DNA of 64,000 bases from Brevipalpus yothersi (lineage: Eukaryota > Arthropoda > Arachnida > Trombidiformes > Tenuipalpidae), in assembly GCA_003956705.1 (NCBI GenBank), contig QZCP01000112.1, forward strand, positions 646,712 through 710,711, written 5' to 3'. The notes below the pieces were generated by a model. The model did no database searches, was not told the origin of the DNA, and saw nothing but the letters and a program-made list of their open reading frames with translations. Position numbers and translations under genes: made by a program. Shown here piece after piece: positions 36,675 through 48,169 of the stretch. Position 1 is the stretch's first letter. Each line of letters opens with the position of its first letter.

Positions 36675-39650
36675 TTACATCTCGATTTCGAGTGGAATCA
36701 TAGGGTTGATAAACTCAACGTTGATAGATTCGAAGCCTTTACGAATCTGATTACTTTGGTTCAATGAAAGTCTTACTTTGACTGAGTCAAACTGTTTGAT
36801 AGATATATTCGTTGGAATATGAGTAACCAACATTCTGATCGGGTCATGAGCCCAATTTTTGAGAGGTTTCAAGAAATATGTTGTCTCGAAGGCTAATCTG
36901 GGTATCAAAATTTGGAGAGCATTTTTACGCACAAAGAGGATGTATCCATCATCCTCAAGAGGCTTTTTAGAACTCTTTATGTAAACTATTGTGTGAAGTT
37001 TGATTGAAGCCCGACTCGCATACTGAGCTTGACGATGTCGATAGTTGATATTTTCACACAGATTATTTATTCTTTCACAATTAGTAAGCGTAGAATCGAG
37101 ATTTGTATAACCAATAATGTGACTGAGCAGACGATGAACAATCAAGTCAGCATATCGCCGGATTGGTGAAGTGAAATGCGTATAGATAGGAGTAGCGAGA
37201 CCAAAGTGGAGGAAACTCTCTGGATCTGACACTTTTCCACTACAAAAATAGTAAGCTTGAGTCATACATCTCGTAGTTATCATTCGAAACATGAGATTGA
37301 AGAAAGGATTGGACGGATCTTTAAGTTTATCCAGGCTATCAGCGAGAGAACGTCCATCTTTAGTATCAACATCGAATCCTCTAGACTTGGCCGCACTCAT
37401 CAACTCATCAAAATTCACTGGGTTTGGTTTGGGATGGCAACGAAGCAAGGCTAGCTGAGGTAATTCCTGATAAAGTTTCTCAGCCACTGAAATATTTGCC
37501 AAGAGCATAAACTCTTCCACCATAGAATTGGTCTCCAATAGCTGCTTTGATTCAATTCTTGTCACATTATCATGGGTCTCCGAGTCTATCTCGACAAATT
37601 TTATCTCACCAAGATTCGCCAAGACAAGAGCACCCCGATCCATACGTTTTTGCCGAAGCTTTTTAGCCAAATTATTCAATCGACGAAGTCCTTGACTAAC
37701 TTCATCATTCATATCTTTCGAATCGATTTTGAGTTGAGCTTCAGCATAAGTCATGGCAGCTCTAGAACGAATGATAGATTTATGGAAAGAAGTTTCACGA
37801 ACTTCGGCAGTTTCACAATCGATCTTCCATAAAACACTGAATGTATAACGCTCTTTCTGGCCAATTAAAGAGCACAAATTAGAGCTCAGAACACTTGGGA
37901 TCATATCTATCCTATTGTCAACAAGGTATACGGTAGTACCCCTATTTGCAGCCTCCAAATCCAGAGCTGAGTTTGGCATGACAAAGTGCGATACATCAGC
38001 TATATGGACACCAACTTCATAGATACCATTACCTACATCTATGCAGTGCAATGCGTCATCTATATCGGTACATCCTGGAGGATCAACAGAGCAGATCGGC
38101 TTGTCTCTGAAATCTATTCTCTTTTCTAACTCAGATTCACTGATTGTCCAAGAATCAGGATCAGGCAAACATTTCATCACAGCTTTCGAGAATGTATCAT
38201 GGGGCACATCGTGTTCAAGAAGTAACAGTTCACTCTCAGTCGCTTTATCTCCGATAGGACCAAGAGCTCGAACGTAATGTCCTCTGGGAAATTTTGAGTC
38301 GCGTGGCCAGCTATCTATGGCAACAATTATTCTTTGGTTTTTCAAAGTTTCATATTGGCGAGTTTCAATCCGGATAAATGGAATTCTCTTTTCAAAAGGG
38401 ACAAAGAAGTGAGAGGTGATAATCATATTTTCAACTATGTTTGCACTTCTCTCCCGAAGAATTCCACAATACTGTCTCCAATTCCTTCGAATGATTCCTA
38501 CAATACGCCCTGTTGGCTTCTTAGAGTCCATAAGTGACTCCTTTTCTTCAAGATCCTCAGTTGGATTTTCTATATTTTCGGGATCTTTTTCCTCTACTTC
38601 ATCATCAGCTGTGAGTACGATTCCAGAATTGCCTCTCCACTCTGGAAAAAACAAATGTTAATTAGTCAATCGATTCCTTTAATGTCTGCATCTAGTTAGA
38701 CTAATATGGTTATCAATTTGAACAATCCACTCACCAGATTCAGGTAGAAGTTCGACCGCAACTATATCTTCGTGAATCGCCCTATTTATATTTTCTCGGC
38801 CTACAATGAGCACTCGAGTGGCTTCCCCTTTAAGATTTATAGTTACTGAGCCTTCCAGATAATTATCCCGATTTGTTTCATACTTAGCTTGAAAAATTGT
38901 TCCATTTTTCATGCCACTTTGCAACTGATGAAGTGGAAGATGGTCCGAAAAAATTAGCTTCTTAGGGGGTTGATCAACATCCATTTTCTCTTCTTCTTTC
39001 ACAACTTTGTCAAGAAGATTAGCATTTTCTCGGAGTTTTTCAACATAATCCATCAAAGTGAAACTCATAATTCCAGAAGAGATAGCCTTTCTCTTGGAAT
39101 CATCATCAGCTACAATCAGGATGATGTCCAAGTTAGATTTCTTAAGATGTGTAGTGTACCATTGAGCAGCCTTCAGCACAAGACGAAAATTATAGTCTGA
39201 TGACTTTTCATCAGGCTTTCGATCACTATAGACATCTTGATGAAATTCATTCATGAACACGTAGAAATTTCTTTGTCGTGGAATGTTTTTGATACGAGAG
39301 TATAATGAAAGATTTCTATTTCGAATTTCATTTCGAACTGTTTGGAGAATGACAATATTGCTGCCAAAAGTTTCATCCTCAATCACATCGATCTGATTAA
39401 AGACCACAGGAGAATCCAAAATAAGTATATGAGGTCTTTGGACAACTTTGTGTAATCCAAATCGAGGATTATTTGAAAGGAAAACTTCGTTTGAGGGAAA
39501 ACCACATTCTCCACAAGCTTTAAGACCACATGGTATATTGCTGCGGAGATAGCGTTCGCGTACAATCTTGATCACCGAGCCTCGTTTTGTTCGTTTGAAG
39601 AAACTCTCTATATTACTTGGACGATTAAGGGTGAGAGGTTTCACTGACAT
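36675..39650 (-). CDS. DIS3: DIS3/RRP44, catalytic exosome ribonuclease
   Basis: Two exons (39650-38735 and 38641-36675) join in phase, giving 960 residues (human 958). The N-terminal PIN domain shows LILDSPVVFNQIDVIED, NEIRNRN and ADDDSKRKA, which carry plausible acidic metal ligands. Cys residues in GLKACGECG fit the exosome-binding CR3 motif region. After two cold-shock domains the RNB domain has the catalytic cluster DPPGCTDIDDALHC and FTSPIRRYADLIVHR. An S1 domain ends the protein. DIS3 is the 3'-5' exonuclease and endonuclease of the RNA exosome. The PIN motif LDTN is LDSP here; the key Asp is retained. Confidence 0.97.
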
Positions 39651-39880
39651 GATGTGTCACATTTAATTTAATCCTGTTAAAAGAATAAAAACAATGAAAA
39701 GAGAAAACGGTTGACTTTCAAAAGAGGCAGACAAAAATTAGTTGTTTACACTGTTGAGAGAATGCGTGCTTTTGAAGCTTGTTTACATTCGGCGGCATGC
39801 TTTTCTTATCATGTTCATTTATCTTTCAAATTGCCTTTAAAGTGCAGTTTAACGAGCTTTAATTTTATTATGATTTTATT
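39651..39880. promoter_or_regulatory. Short bidirectional upstream region of DIS3 and the TMEM242-like gene
   Basis: Only 230 bp separate the two divergent start codons. The sequence is very AT-rich. Shared promoter function is inferred from spacing. Confidence 0.5.
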
Positions 39881-40465
39881 ATGATTGAAAAGGTATGTTT
39901 AATTAATCTGATTGTAAATTTTTGATATATCAGATGAATAAATCGATTAGTGTGATTTTTTTCCCAATTATTTTCTCATTGAGTATACTTGTTTGTTTAT
40001 GTTCAGGAAATTGAGGCACTTTTTGAATCGAAAGGTGAAAATAAAAGAAACTATTTAAAAGGTTTGTTTTGTAATTTAGGTCTTATATTTCCGTTTCTTA
40101 TATCTACCATTTCCTTCCATAGAGGCACTATTTTTGGGAGGTGTCGCCGGTTTTTCCATCTTACTTGGTTTTGGATCCTCTTTAGCACTCGCTAAAAAGA
40201 AAGATCCAGAGTTTTTTCAAAAGGTACTGTTTTCTCTCATATTCTCATTCGTATCATTTTCCACTGACTCCTTGTCATCTTATCAATCAACCTCTATCAG
40301 GGTCTAGTCAACAATGAAGCTGAAAAGTTCATGAGTGGAGTGAATTTGGCAAACAAAGCACTGAAGAGAGCAACTATTTACTCAGTCACCGGCGTCTCAA
40401 TAATCTCCATAATTGTGTACAAGTTTATATTACCAAAAAGAGATGAAATTGAGAGAAAAACCTAA
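39881..40465 (+). CDS. TMEM242-like small two-helix membrane protein
   Basis: Four exons join in phase: 39881-39892, 40007-40061, 40123-40223 and 40301-40465, giving 110 residues. Two hydrophobic helices are seen (ALFLGGVAGFSILLGFG; YSVTGVSIISIIVYKFI). Between them is SLALAKKKDPEFFQKGL, closely matching human TMEM242 (SLAKKKSPEWFNKG). TMEM242 is a mitochondrial inner-membrane factor that helps assemble the ATP synthase c-ring. The first coding exon encodes only MIEK, which is unusually short but in phase. An AATAAA follows at 40557-40562. Confidence 0.8.
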
Positions 40466-41422
40466 AGTTTTCTTCTGATTGTGCTAAATATTTTTGACTA
40501 TCATTCATGAGATTTCTGATTCACATGAAAATCCATTTCATTTCAACAGTGCGTGAATAAAGTTCATCTATTTTTCAATTCCTCTCCAATGGTAATGCAA
40601 GAATTTCTCCATTAATTGAAACGATACATTGTGGGTCGACACCTGTAATTATTCGCTCTCCCAAATGTATCAGAAATAATGGCATAACTACACCATTCGC
40701 TTCTAAGCTGAGAAATTTCTCCGGAAACAATTGAGGGGAAAAGACTAGGTAAGAGTTGAAGCTTTTGGCCGATCATCTAATCGAATGCACAGTTAAGTGT
40801 GCAGTGTACGAACGAGAGCAAACGGTAGCTGATAACAGATTGGAACAGAGATTTTCCTTTTGAATCAAGGAAAAATACTAGTTCTTGCAATTTTCCAACT
40901 GTATCACTCCCTTATCTTTCATAAGCATAAGATTGGATGCTGAGCTTTGCACAGGACTTCATTTTCCATTCTGTTAACATGGAGTCATTTTATCATATCA
41001 GATTTCGAAATGATAGGTAAACAAATATACTTTTAAGATAGGAAAAAGTTCTGCCGAAATAATAACATTTGAGATACTTTATCTAAACATTTCGATGTGG
41101 GCATGTCATGGCGACCACATAGCTCGATGTGAGAACTTGCCATGAGTGAGAAAGTTACAATCTATCAGTCTCTGTGAATATCGGGAGCTGAGCAAGTTTC
41201 ACCTCCTGAATCCCAAATTCCAAGTTCTGAACTTGTCTGTTTCGCTTGTTCCAGCTTCCAGACCATATCATTAATGTGACCTGCTCGGATGCAGCTTATT
41301 GTTTTAATGCTCCAAATTAGTTGGTTCCATTATATGCAGGTCAAGTGATCTTTCTCAATTTTTTGCTCAACCAAATTGGATTTTTTACTGTGATCAAGAA
41401 GATATTCACCAGTAAGTTTGTG
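40466..41422. other. Intergenic region before the SLC22-like gene
   Basis: Apart from the TMEM242-like poly(A) signal at 40557, nothing is recognised in these 957 bp. The reading frame upstream of the chosen SLC22 start stays open back to about 41321 but has no transporter similarity. Confidence 0.4.
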
Positions 41423-41742
41423 ATGTCCGAGAAAGCTACATCAGTGACCGATGTCATAGGTGAATGGGGTCTATGGCAAGCGAACGTTTTTCTTTTCTGT
41501 CTACTTAACTATGTCCTGCAAGCTTTCAACAGTTTGAGCTTCTATTTTTTCGCCCCAAACATAAATTTTTGGTGTGCCGATGATTCGCTTTCCAAGGTGA
41601 GTAGTCATATTTCTCTCCATCTTTTCATTTGATTTCACATTTCTGATGTATCACAAATCACTACACAAATCAACAGCAACAACAAATCTGATGAATTGCT
41701 TTCGATATTTCTCAAATCCTTTCAACTCATAAATTGATTTAG

Positions 41743-41777
<35 letters not shown>

Positions 41778-44753
41778 CATCAAAAGTGGTGCTAATAAAA
41801 TGCCAGAGAAAAGCTTAGGGAAGTGAGTGCGGATGCAAGCGTTCAAAACTATCGTTCAGTAGAGAACTTCCTGTTTCTTTCTGTCTCCAATAAATTTCAA
41901 TTGATTTATTTTCATGGTTTTTGTGTATGGAGTCCGAGAAATATGAACCAATTTCTCTCCTTCTTTTTCTCTCTTTCTTTGTATCTAATGAATCAGGCCA
42001 CTAGTGCCCCTTTTCTTTCTCTCTCAAAATTAAATATCACCGCAATGTGTTTCCAGTCGTTCCTATAAACACATTTATCTTTCAAACTGCCAGCTGTCAC
42101 CCTTGAATCTCAGCAAAACTGAAATATGGGTGATTGGGTGATGAGGATTAATAAATAACTCTCAATCATCAAGATGAGAGCATTATGAGATTGAGGGTAT
42201 TGAGCTTTTGGAATTGTTAAAAACTTAGCTAAACTCCTCACCGATCAGATCAAAAATAATCCTCTGTTTGGTTTTCTTGATCTTGCAGGCTAGAAATTTG
42301 ACCACTGAACAAAAATGTGGAGAATATTCTGAGTGTCGAGAATGGGAATACGAGAAAAAATTTCATTCGACCATTATTGATGAGGTAAGCTGATGCTGGT
42401 ACTTCGTCCCCGTATTCCTTATACTGTTATTGCAACTCTTCGACAGAACATGGAGCTCATCATCAGATGATTTGCTACTAACCTCGTTCAAAAAATTCCC
42501 TTCATTTATATGAAGGGGTTTTAATGAGGAACTGCCATAGGGTCAAAAAAATATAGATCATTTCCTCAAACCAGACAGATTTTCCAAAAAGTAAATTGCA
42601 CAATTTTGCTGGTTTATCCTTCCATCTCCAGCAATGACAACTTACTTTACACAAGTATAAGCTGTATTAGCATATGATGGCAATGTTTGTTCTTTTTATT
42701 AGTGGGATCTTGTCTGTGATGAAGCATGGCTATCCTCATTAACTCAAAGCGTTTTCATGTTTGGTTATATTCCTGCTGGATTGATCTTATGTCTTGTGGC
42801 TGATCGAATCGGAAGAAAACCTCTTATATGGTTCGGCTTCACACTTGAACTATTCTCTGGTCTTGCCTGCATCTTTTCTAGTTCCATATGGCAGTTTATT
42901 GTGGCCCGTTTTTTCATGGGTATAGGTATTTCCCTCAGAGGAAATGTTCTCTTTGCTCTATGTGAGTATTCTCATAGTCATATAATAGTTTCCGTGCGAG
43001 ATTGAAGACTGAGAAAATAAGAGATAAGTGAGCGTCCGATGGTCTCTTGATATCTGGATTTTCCCCATCGAGTTGCTCGAGCTTACCCTGAAGAAGTTTC
43101 CCATCACTGTTAGTCATACACTCTATCTCTCTCTCTCTCTCTCTCTCTCAACTTCTGAGTCTCTAGAGAATGTTTTTCAATTTAGCTTGAATCTCTCGAG
43201 ATTTAAACCTCTCGAGGTTTTGAGGATGTTCAAGATGCGTCAACTAATGCTATCGAAAAAAGGGAGAAATAGACTTTATTCTTATGCTTACAATGTTGGT
43301 GTGGATAAACTCATAGCATAAGCTGGGAAATGGAGTAATTCTGAATCCCCATCATTTCTACTTTCACTCCTCTCCATTCGTATCAATTTATGTTTATCCA
43401 GTTTGTGTAATATAATTTTCTATTCTACTCATGGTCAAAGTGAGCTAAACGAAATAATTCACTTTCTTACGCCTGTAGGAGTATTTTCCTATCATTTAGA
43501 ACTTTTTACTCAGAGGAGCTTGCCCATCTTAATTCTTTGCACTTATAACTCAGATAATGTCTTGAGTTCAGTTTATTCTCGTCAAATTTTCGAAATAACT
43601 TTGTCTTTTCAGTTTTTGAGAGCTGTGGTAAGAAATATCGAGGAGATGCTGGGCTATTTCTAACTGGAGGCTGGGTTTTCGGAATTATGATTCTCTCAGG
43701 ACTGGCTTTTGTGTTTCCCGATTTTAGGAGGCTTGCTGGGCTAGCCTTACTTATATTGGTCGTTCTCATACTTTGGTCTCTGTCCATCGATGAATCTGTC
43801 AGATGGCAAATCACTCACAAAAGAGAGAAAGACGCAATCAAAACGTTGAGAAAAGCCTTAAGAATGAATGGAAAATCAGATATAACTGAAGTGAGTTGGA
43901 CTGATTTCCATGACTCTCTTTCCCTTGGAAATGTTCTTTTCTGGATAATATTTTCTAGAACTTGGTGTTTATAATCTCGTAATTTTATTTCAATAGGAAA
44001 GTCTCCGTGAAAGGGTTAATGAGTTAGGAGAGGTATTTGGAGAAGAAGCCATGAAACAATCACTTCAGCCAAAGTACACTATACTCGATCTTTTTAAGAC
44101 GCCAAAAATTCGCTGCTATACATTAATAATGTTTGCTACAATGCCAATAAACGCTTTCATTTACTATGGAATTTCTTTTGGAATTGGAGACTTTGGAGGA
44201 GATCTTTACGTAACTCAGATTCTTGCTGGCCTCGCAGAAGTTCCTGGGCTCATTATAAGCCTATTGGTGACTCATCATTACGGTCGACGTTTTTTTACCA
44301 GTTGTAATATGGTTCTATGTGGCCTAGTTTGTTTAATAGCAATTTTTACACAATTCAATGCAAAAATGACTATTTTTCTTACAGTTCTAGCCAAATTTTT
44401 TATCACAAATTCTTATAATGTCATAATCATTCAAACAAGTGAGATATTCCCTACCGTTCTTCGAACTGCCGCAGGAGGCTCAATCACAGTTGTTTCACGA
44501 TTTGGAGCTATGTCCTCTCCTTTCGTAACAAATATGGTAAGTTCATGCTTTGGTACAAGCTAGAAACCTCCTCATCGATCTATTGATATTTGGTCTTACT
44601 TTTTCTTCTCAGATACGATCTCAAGGCCTCGGACCCATATTGGCTCTTTTCTCGTGTCTATCAATTTGTGGCGGCTTCCTAGCCTACTTTCTACCCGAAA
44701 CACAATCCAAAGATTTACCAGACACCATTGAAGAAACAGAAAAACTAGGATAA
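41423..44753 (+). CDS. SLC22-family organic ion transporter (major facilitator)
   Basis: Six exons join in phase: 41423-41596, 42289-42384, 42703-42961, 43613-43890, 43997-44536 and 44613-44753, giving 495 residues. The protein starts VIGEWGLWQANVF, then an extracellular Cys-containing loop ending EWDLVCDEAWLSSLTQS, the MFS signature ADRIGRKPL, and a second signature-like HHYGRRFF. The C-terminal part has ETSEIFPTVLR-type sequence (QTSEIFPTVLRTAAGG) and LPETQSKDLPDTIEE, as in organic cation carriers. Twelve membrane helices are expected. The usual ESPRWL is ESVRWQ here. The first extracellular loop is shorter than in mammals. Substrate cannot be assigned. Introns 1 and 3 carry (GA)n and (CT)n tracts. 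Confidence 0.9.
41745..41775. repeat. (GA)n microsatellite in SLC22 intron 1
   Basis: About 15 uninterrupted GA units. Confidence 0.95.
43125..43149. repeat. (CT)n microsatellite in SLC22 intron 3
   Basis: About 12 CT units within the 651-nt intron. Confidence 0.9.
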
Positions 44754-45211
44754 TTTACGAATTCAGAGCAGATTTTTTTCCCATAAAGAAATGTATTCTT
44801 GTAATTAGTATAATTATATTTTCTTCTCGTCTCAAATTTATCAGACTATTAGTATGTAGAGTGTCTCTAAACACTCCGAACTCAGAATGTTTCTCAAAGA
44901 ACATGGGACACAAAATTGAAAACGTTCTAGGTATGATCCAATTCTACTCGAGTTGTAGAAGGAGTGGAACATATTGGAAAAGTAATAATGACATCGATCG
45001 GATTATTTGTGCTGAGATCATAATTTCTTTCATGCCATCGAACTCCAATCATTTAGAGATTCTTATAAAAAATGATGAATAGAAAGCAATTTTTCATCGG
45101 AGGCTGCAGTGAGTGTGACTGAGTTGATGACGATATTCCAAACTCTGTTATTCTCCTTCACCTAGATATTAATCGATTCTTTTAGTGTCAAAATCGTGCA
45201 ATGTTTGAGCA
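44754..45211. other. Intergenic region before the lipocalin gene
   Basis: This 458-bp stretch holds the SLC22 3' end and the lipocalin promoter. A short open frame at 44861-45082 shows no family resemblance. Confidence 0.4.
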
Positions 45212-47255
45212 ATGGAGATCAGAAGCATAATTCTCCTTTCAATTTGTGTGGCCTGTGCTCTTGGTGGACATATAGAGTCGGGTAGATGCCCAGTTTTACC
45301 AGAATCCCGAGAGTTTGATCTCAACAAGGTATGTCCCAACGGTGAGGAAAATCGAATTATATCATGAATCTTCATTCAGTTTCAAGGAGAGTGGAAAAGT
45401 ATTTCGCGCTTACCATCAGACATTGAAAAAGATGATCTATCCTGTGAAAGCATCAAGTATACATACAAATTCGATCATAGAGTAGAATTTTTGATTCGTC
45501 ACAAGAACTCAGAGTAAGTTTCCATCGATAAATCAATTTGTGTTAATATTGCTTCCTCCATCAGAAAAATGGTTCAACAGAGCTTCACAGGGGAGAAAAC
45601 TTATATCAAGAATATGCTGGAATTGAGGAAAGATCATTGTAAGGTTTTGTCGAGATGCTAGAAGAAAATTATTGAATAAACCTTTATATTATTTAGTCTC
45701 TCCTGAATACCATCACTGGATGTTTCAGTATCAAAACTACACATATGGACTCTTGGTATCATGCTCAGAAGCCTTAGGACTTTTCCATATTGAGAAAGTC
45801 TGGATTGTCAGTCGTTCTTCAACGATCGACCAGTCTGCTTTGGGACAGATTCGTAATGATCTATCTCGTATGGGACTTGGATCCCGCAAATTCTCACAAG
45901 TATCACATGAGGACTGCGATGAGAATGAGTCACCAGAATATAGCGGGAAAGGTTTGCTCGCTTAATATCGCTTTATAAATTCGATCTAAAGTAACATTCA
46001 TTTCATTTAGAAGAGGATAATGATGATCAAGAAACTGATGGATATGAATTTTTTGAGGTAAGCTTTCATCAATATTTGGTGAATTTGCCATGGTCGAGTT
46101 AGCATTCTGTATATAACGGAGAAATTTTCTCGTATTCACTGTTTTCCTTTCAGATCATAGATGATGACTCTGATCCAAAAAGGGTAAGTTCAATCTCTTA
46201 GATCAACTCAGGGCAGGTGAAAAAATCTTGCTCATTCATTTCAGGAGGAAGAAATTGATCGGGATGATCAGAGCAATAAAATCGAAAAACTGGACACTGG
46301 AGATGAAATTGGAATCGCCAGCGAAAATCAAAAGGTTGTTCAATCTGATGCAAATGATTCTGATTCTGAATCTGAAGCAAAAGTCAGAAGTGAAGAAAAC
46401 TTAGAGGACAAAAAACTGAATGCAACTGAAAAGTCTAACGATCAAAAAGTAGAGAAAGATGACATATCAGAGAATGAGGAGCTTACCAAAGAGAACCAGA
46501 GGAGTGGAGAGGATATAGAAAATCAAGAATCCACTCCACTCGACAAGAATGATAGCGAAGATGGAAAAACCATCGAACAACAAATAGATCAGAATCAGGA
46601 TCCAAAGTCAGATGGCCAATCGGAAAAAGTCAATACTAATCACAAGAGAGAAGCTCCATTAGCCTATGAGAGGAGAGATAATCAAGGTATGATGATTAAC
46701 CAGTCTCCTCAGAGTGGTAACAATTTCCAGCAACAAGATGGTTTCAAAGTGATCTATGACCGAGGTGATGGAGAGCAAAGTTTTGGTAATGCTGATCTAC
46801 TGTCTCAGCAAAGTGGTGGCTCAAATTTGTTCAACCCATCAATGCCAATCAATTTTGCGCCAGCGAACAATGTTATTTATGATCGGAACGAAGGAAATCC
46901 AGGATATTCTACCTACTCAACTGACCAGTACCAAGTTATTCAACCATACGATATCTCAGCATACCTGGAAATAATCGAACGATGGAAGCAGGAACGAACA
47001 GGCAACTCAGACTCTTCCTCATCCGGTTCTAGTTCAAATAGTGGAGGCAATAGTCGGTCAGAGAGTGATCGCGAGAGACTAAAACAGATCAAGGAAAGAG
47101 GCGGCTTGACCAATTCTGCGGCCGATATAAAGCGCCAAAAAGAGAAACAGAAACAAATTCTCAAACAGAGAGGTTTTAATGTCAGAGCTGGAAAGGAGAA
47201 AGCTGGTGGACCTGGAGTAGGTCATGGCCACAGACATCGTCGATCTACTCAGTGA
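45212..47255 (+). CDS. Secreted ApoD-like lipocalin with a long acidic C-terminal tail
   Basis: Seven exons join in phase: 45212-45328, 45380-45513, 45565-45638, 45697-45951, 46011-46057, 46154-46183 and 46245-47255, giving 555 residues. A signal peptide (IRSIILLSICVACALGG) precedes a lipocalin of about 165 residues: CPVLPESREFDLNKFQGEW has the GxW motif, and YGLLVSCSEALGLFHIEKVW plus the Arg-containing VSRSS match the ApoD core. Lipocalins bind small hydrophobic ligands. From about residue 195 the protein becomes a disordered tail rich in Asp, Glu, Asn, Gln and Ser, with basic pairs (HKREAPLAYERRDNQ) that could be proprotein-convertase sites, and it ends in a His/Arg-rich stretch. The tail is about twice the length of the lipocalin and is not usual in the family. 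Confidence 0.85.
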
Positions 47256-47513
47256 TGAAAAACGAGAGGAGCTTAAAATTACAAAGTACAAGACACCAAT
47301 TTAACTAATCCAACTATTTGTTGCTAAATTTTTACTTTATTTCCTATCCCTGATTACAGGAAATTTGAATTAGATTTCATCGATCTTTTGAATCTTTCTT
47401 CTTTGCTTTGAAGCAGTAAAAAATGGACTTCCACTCAATTCTATTGAAAGGAAGCACGAATGCTAAATTCATCTATTCAATTTTATTTCGGCATCATTTT
47501 GTTCCAAATGCTT

Positions 47514-48169
47514 TCAAGTTGCTCTTTTGGTTGCCAAGAATAGTCTGGGTGTTGGAATCATTTCTTTGTCTACTCTTTCAATAGAGAGCAAACTAGCGAT
47601 ATCATCTGCTGGAATAGCTTCATTTACTCGTCTCACACTCAACCTGACATATTCATTCACTAACACGATTTTCTGATTTTTGTAAAACAAATATATTACT
47701 CCATCATGCGTGCCAATTTTTGCTGATTTCACTCGCCTTGAAGCTTTAATTCTGATATTCTGGTCAATATTCACGAAAAATTTAAATGTTTTTACTTTTT
47801 ATCAAAATGTTCAATCATCAAGTGGTATGTAAGCTCATCTTAACACTCACCTCATCCCTTATTTGTTTTTCCGTTCATATTCTCATTTCGGAAGTTTCGG
47901 GGTGAAACGAGTGAAGCTTGAAAAACCAATCATTTTTATACTGGCCTCTATGCATGAATGGTAATTTTGATAGCCAAAAAAGTGATCTCATTCCGAAAAT
48001 TGGACCAAATAATCTCCATCTTTACTGAATGGTCACTTACGGTGCTTTTTATTCCACTCGAATGCCGTCTAGCCTGTTTAAGAACTTTCAGGCAATGCTC
48101 TTTTAATGTCAGCAAAAGTGAGATCACATAAAGAGAAAAGACATTGAACAGGATAATAGTGGATGACAA
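47514..48169 (-). CDS. Tentative small secreted protein, two exons
   Basis: Exon 48169-48041 encodes a signal-peptide-like start (STIILFNVFSLYVISLLLTL) and stops before GTAAGTGA in phase 0. Exon 47759-47514 begins after CAG in phase 0 and runs 81 codons to a stop. The joined product has 124 residues, many basic pairs (ARRH, SRRVK, VRRVN, KRAT) and no recognised domain. It could be a peptide precursor or a chance pairing of open frames. There is no homology evidence. Confidence 0.33.

Noticed and set aside
47948..48169. Reading the whole 73-codon minus frame as a single-exon gene
   Set aside because: A consensus GTAAGT donor cuts it after 43 codons and the remainder looks random; the two-exon model is preferred but weak.
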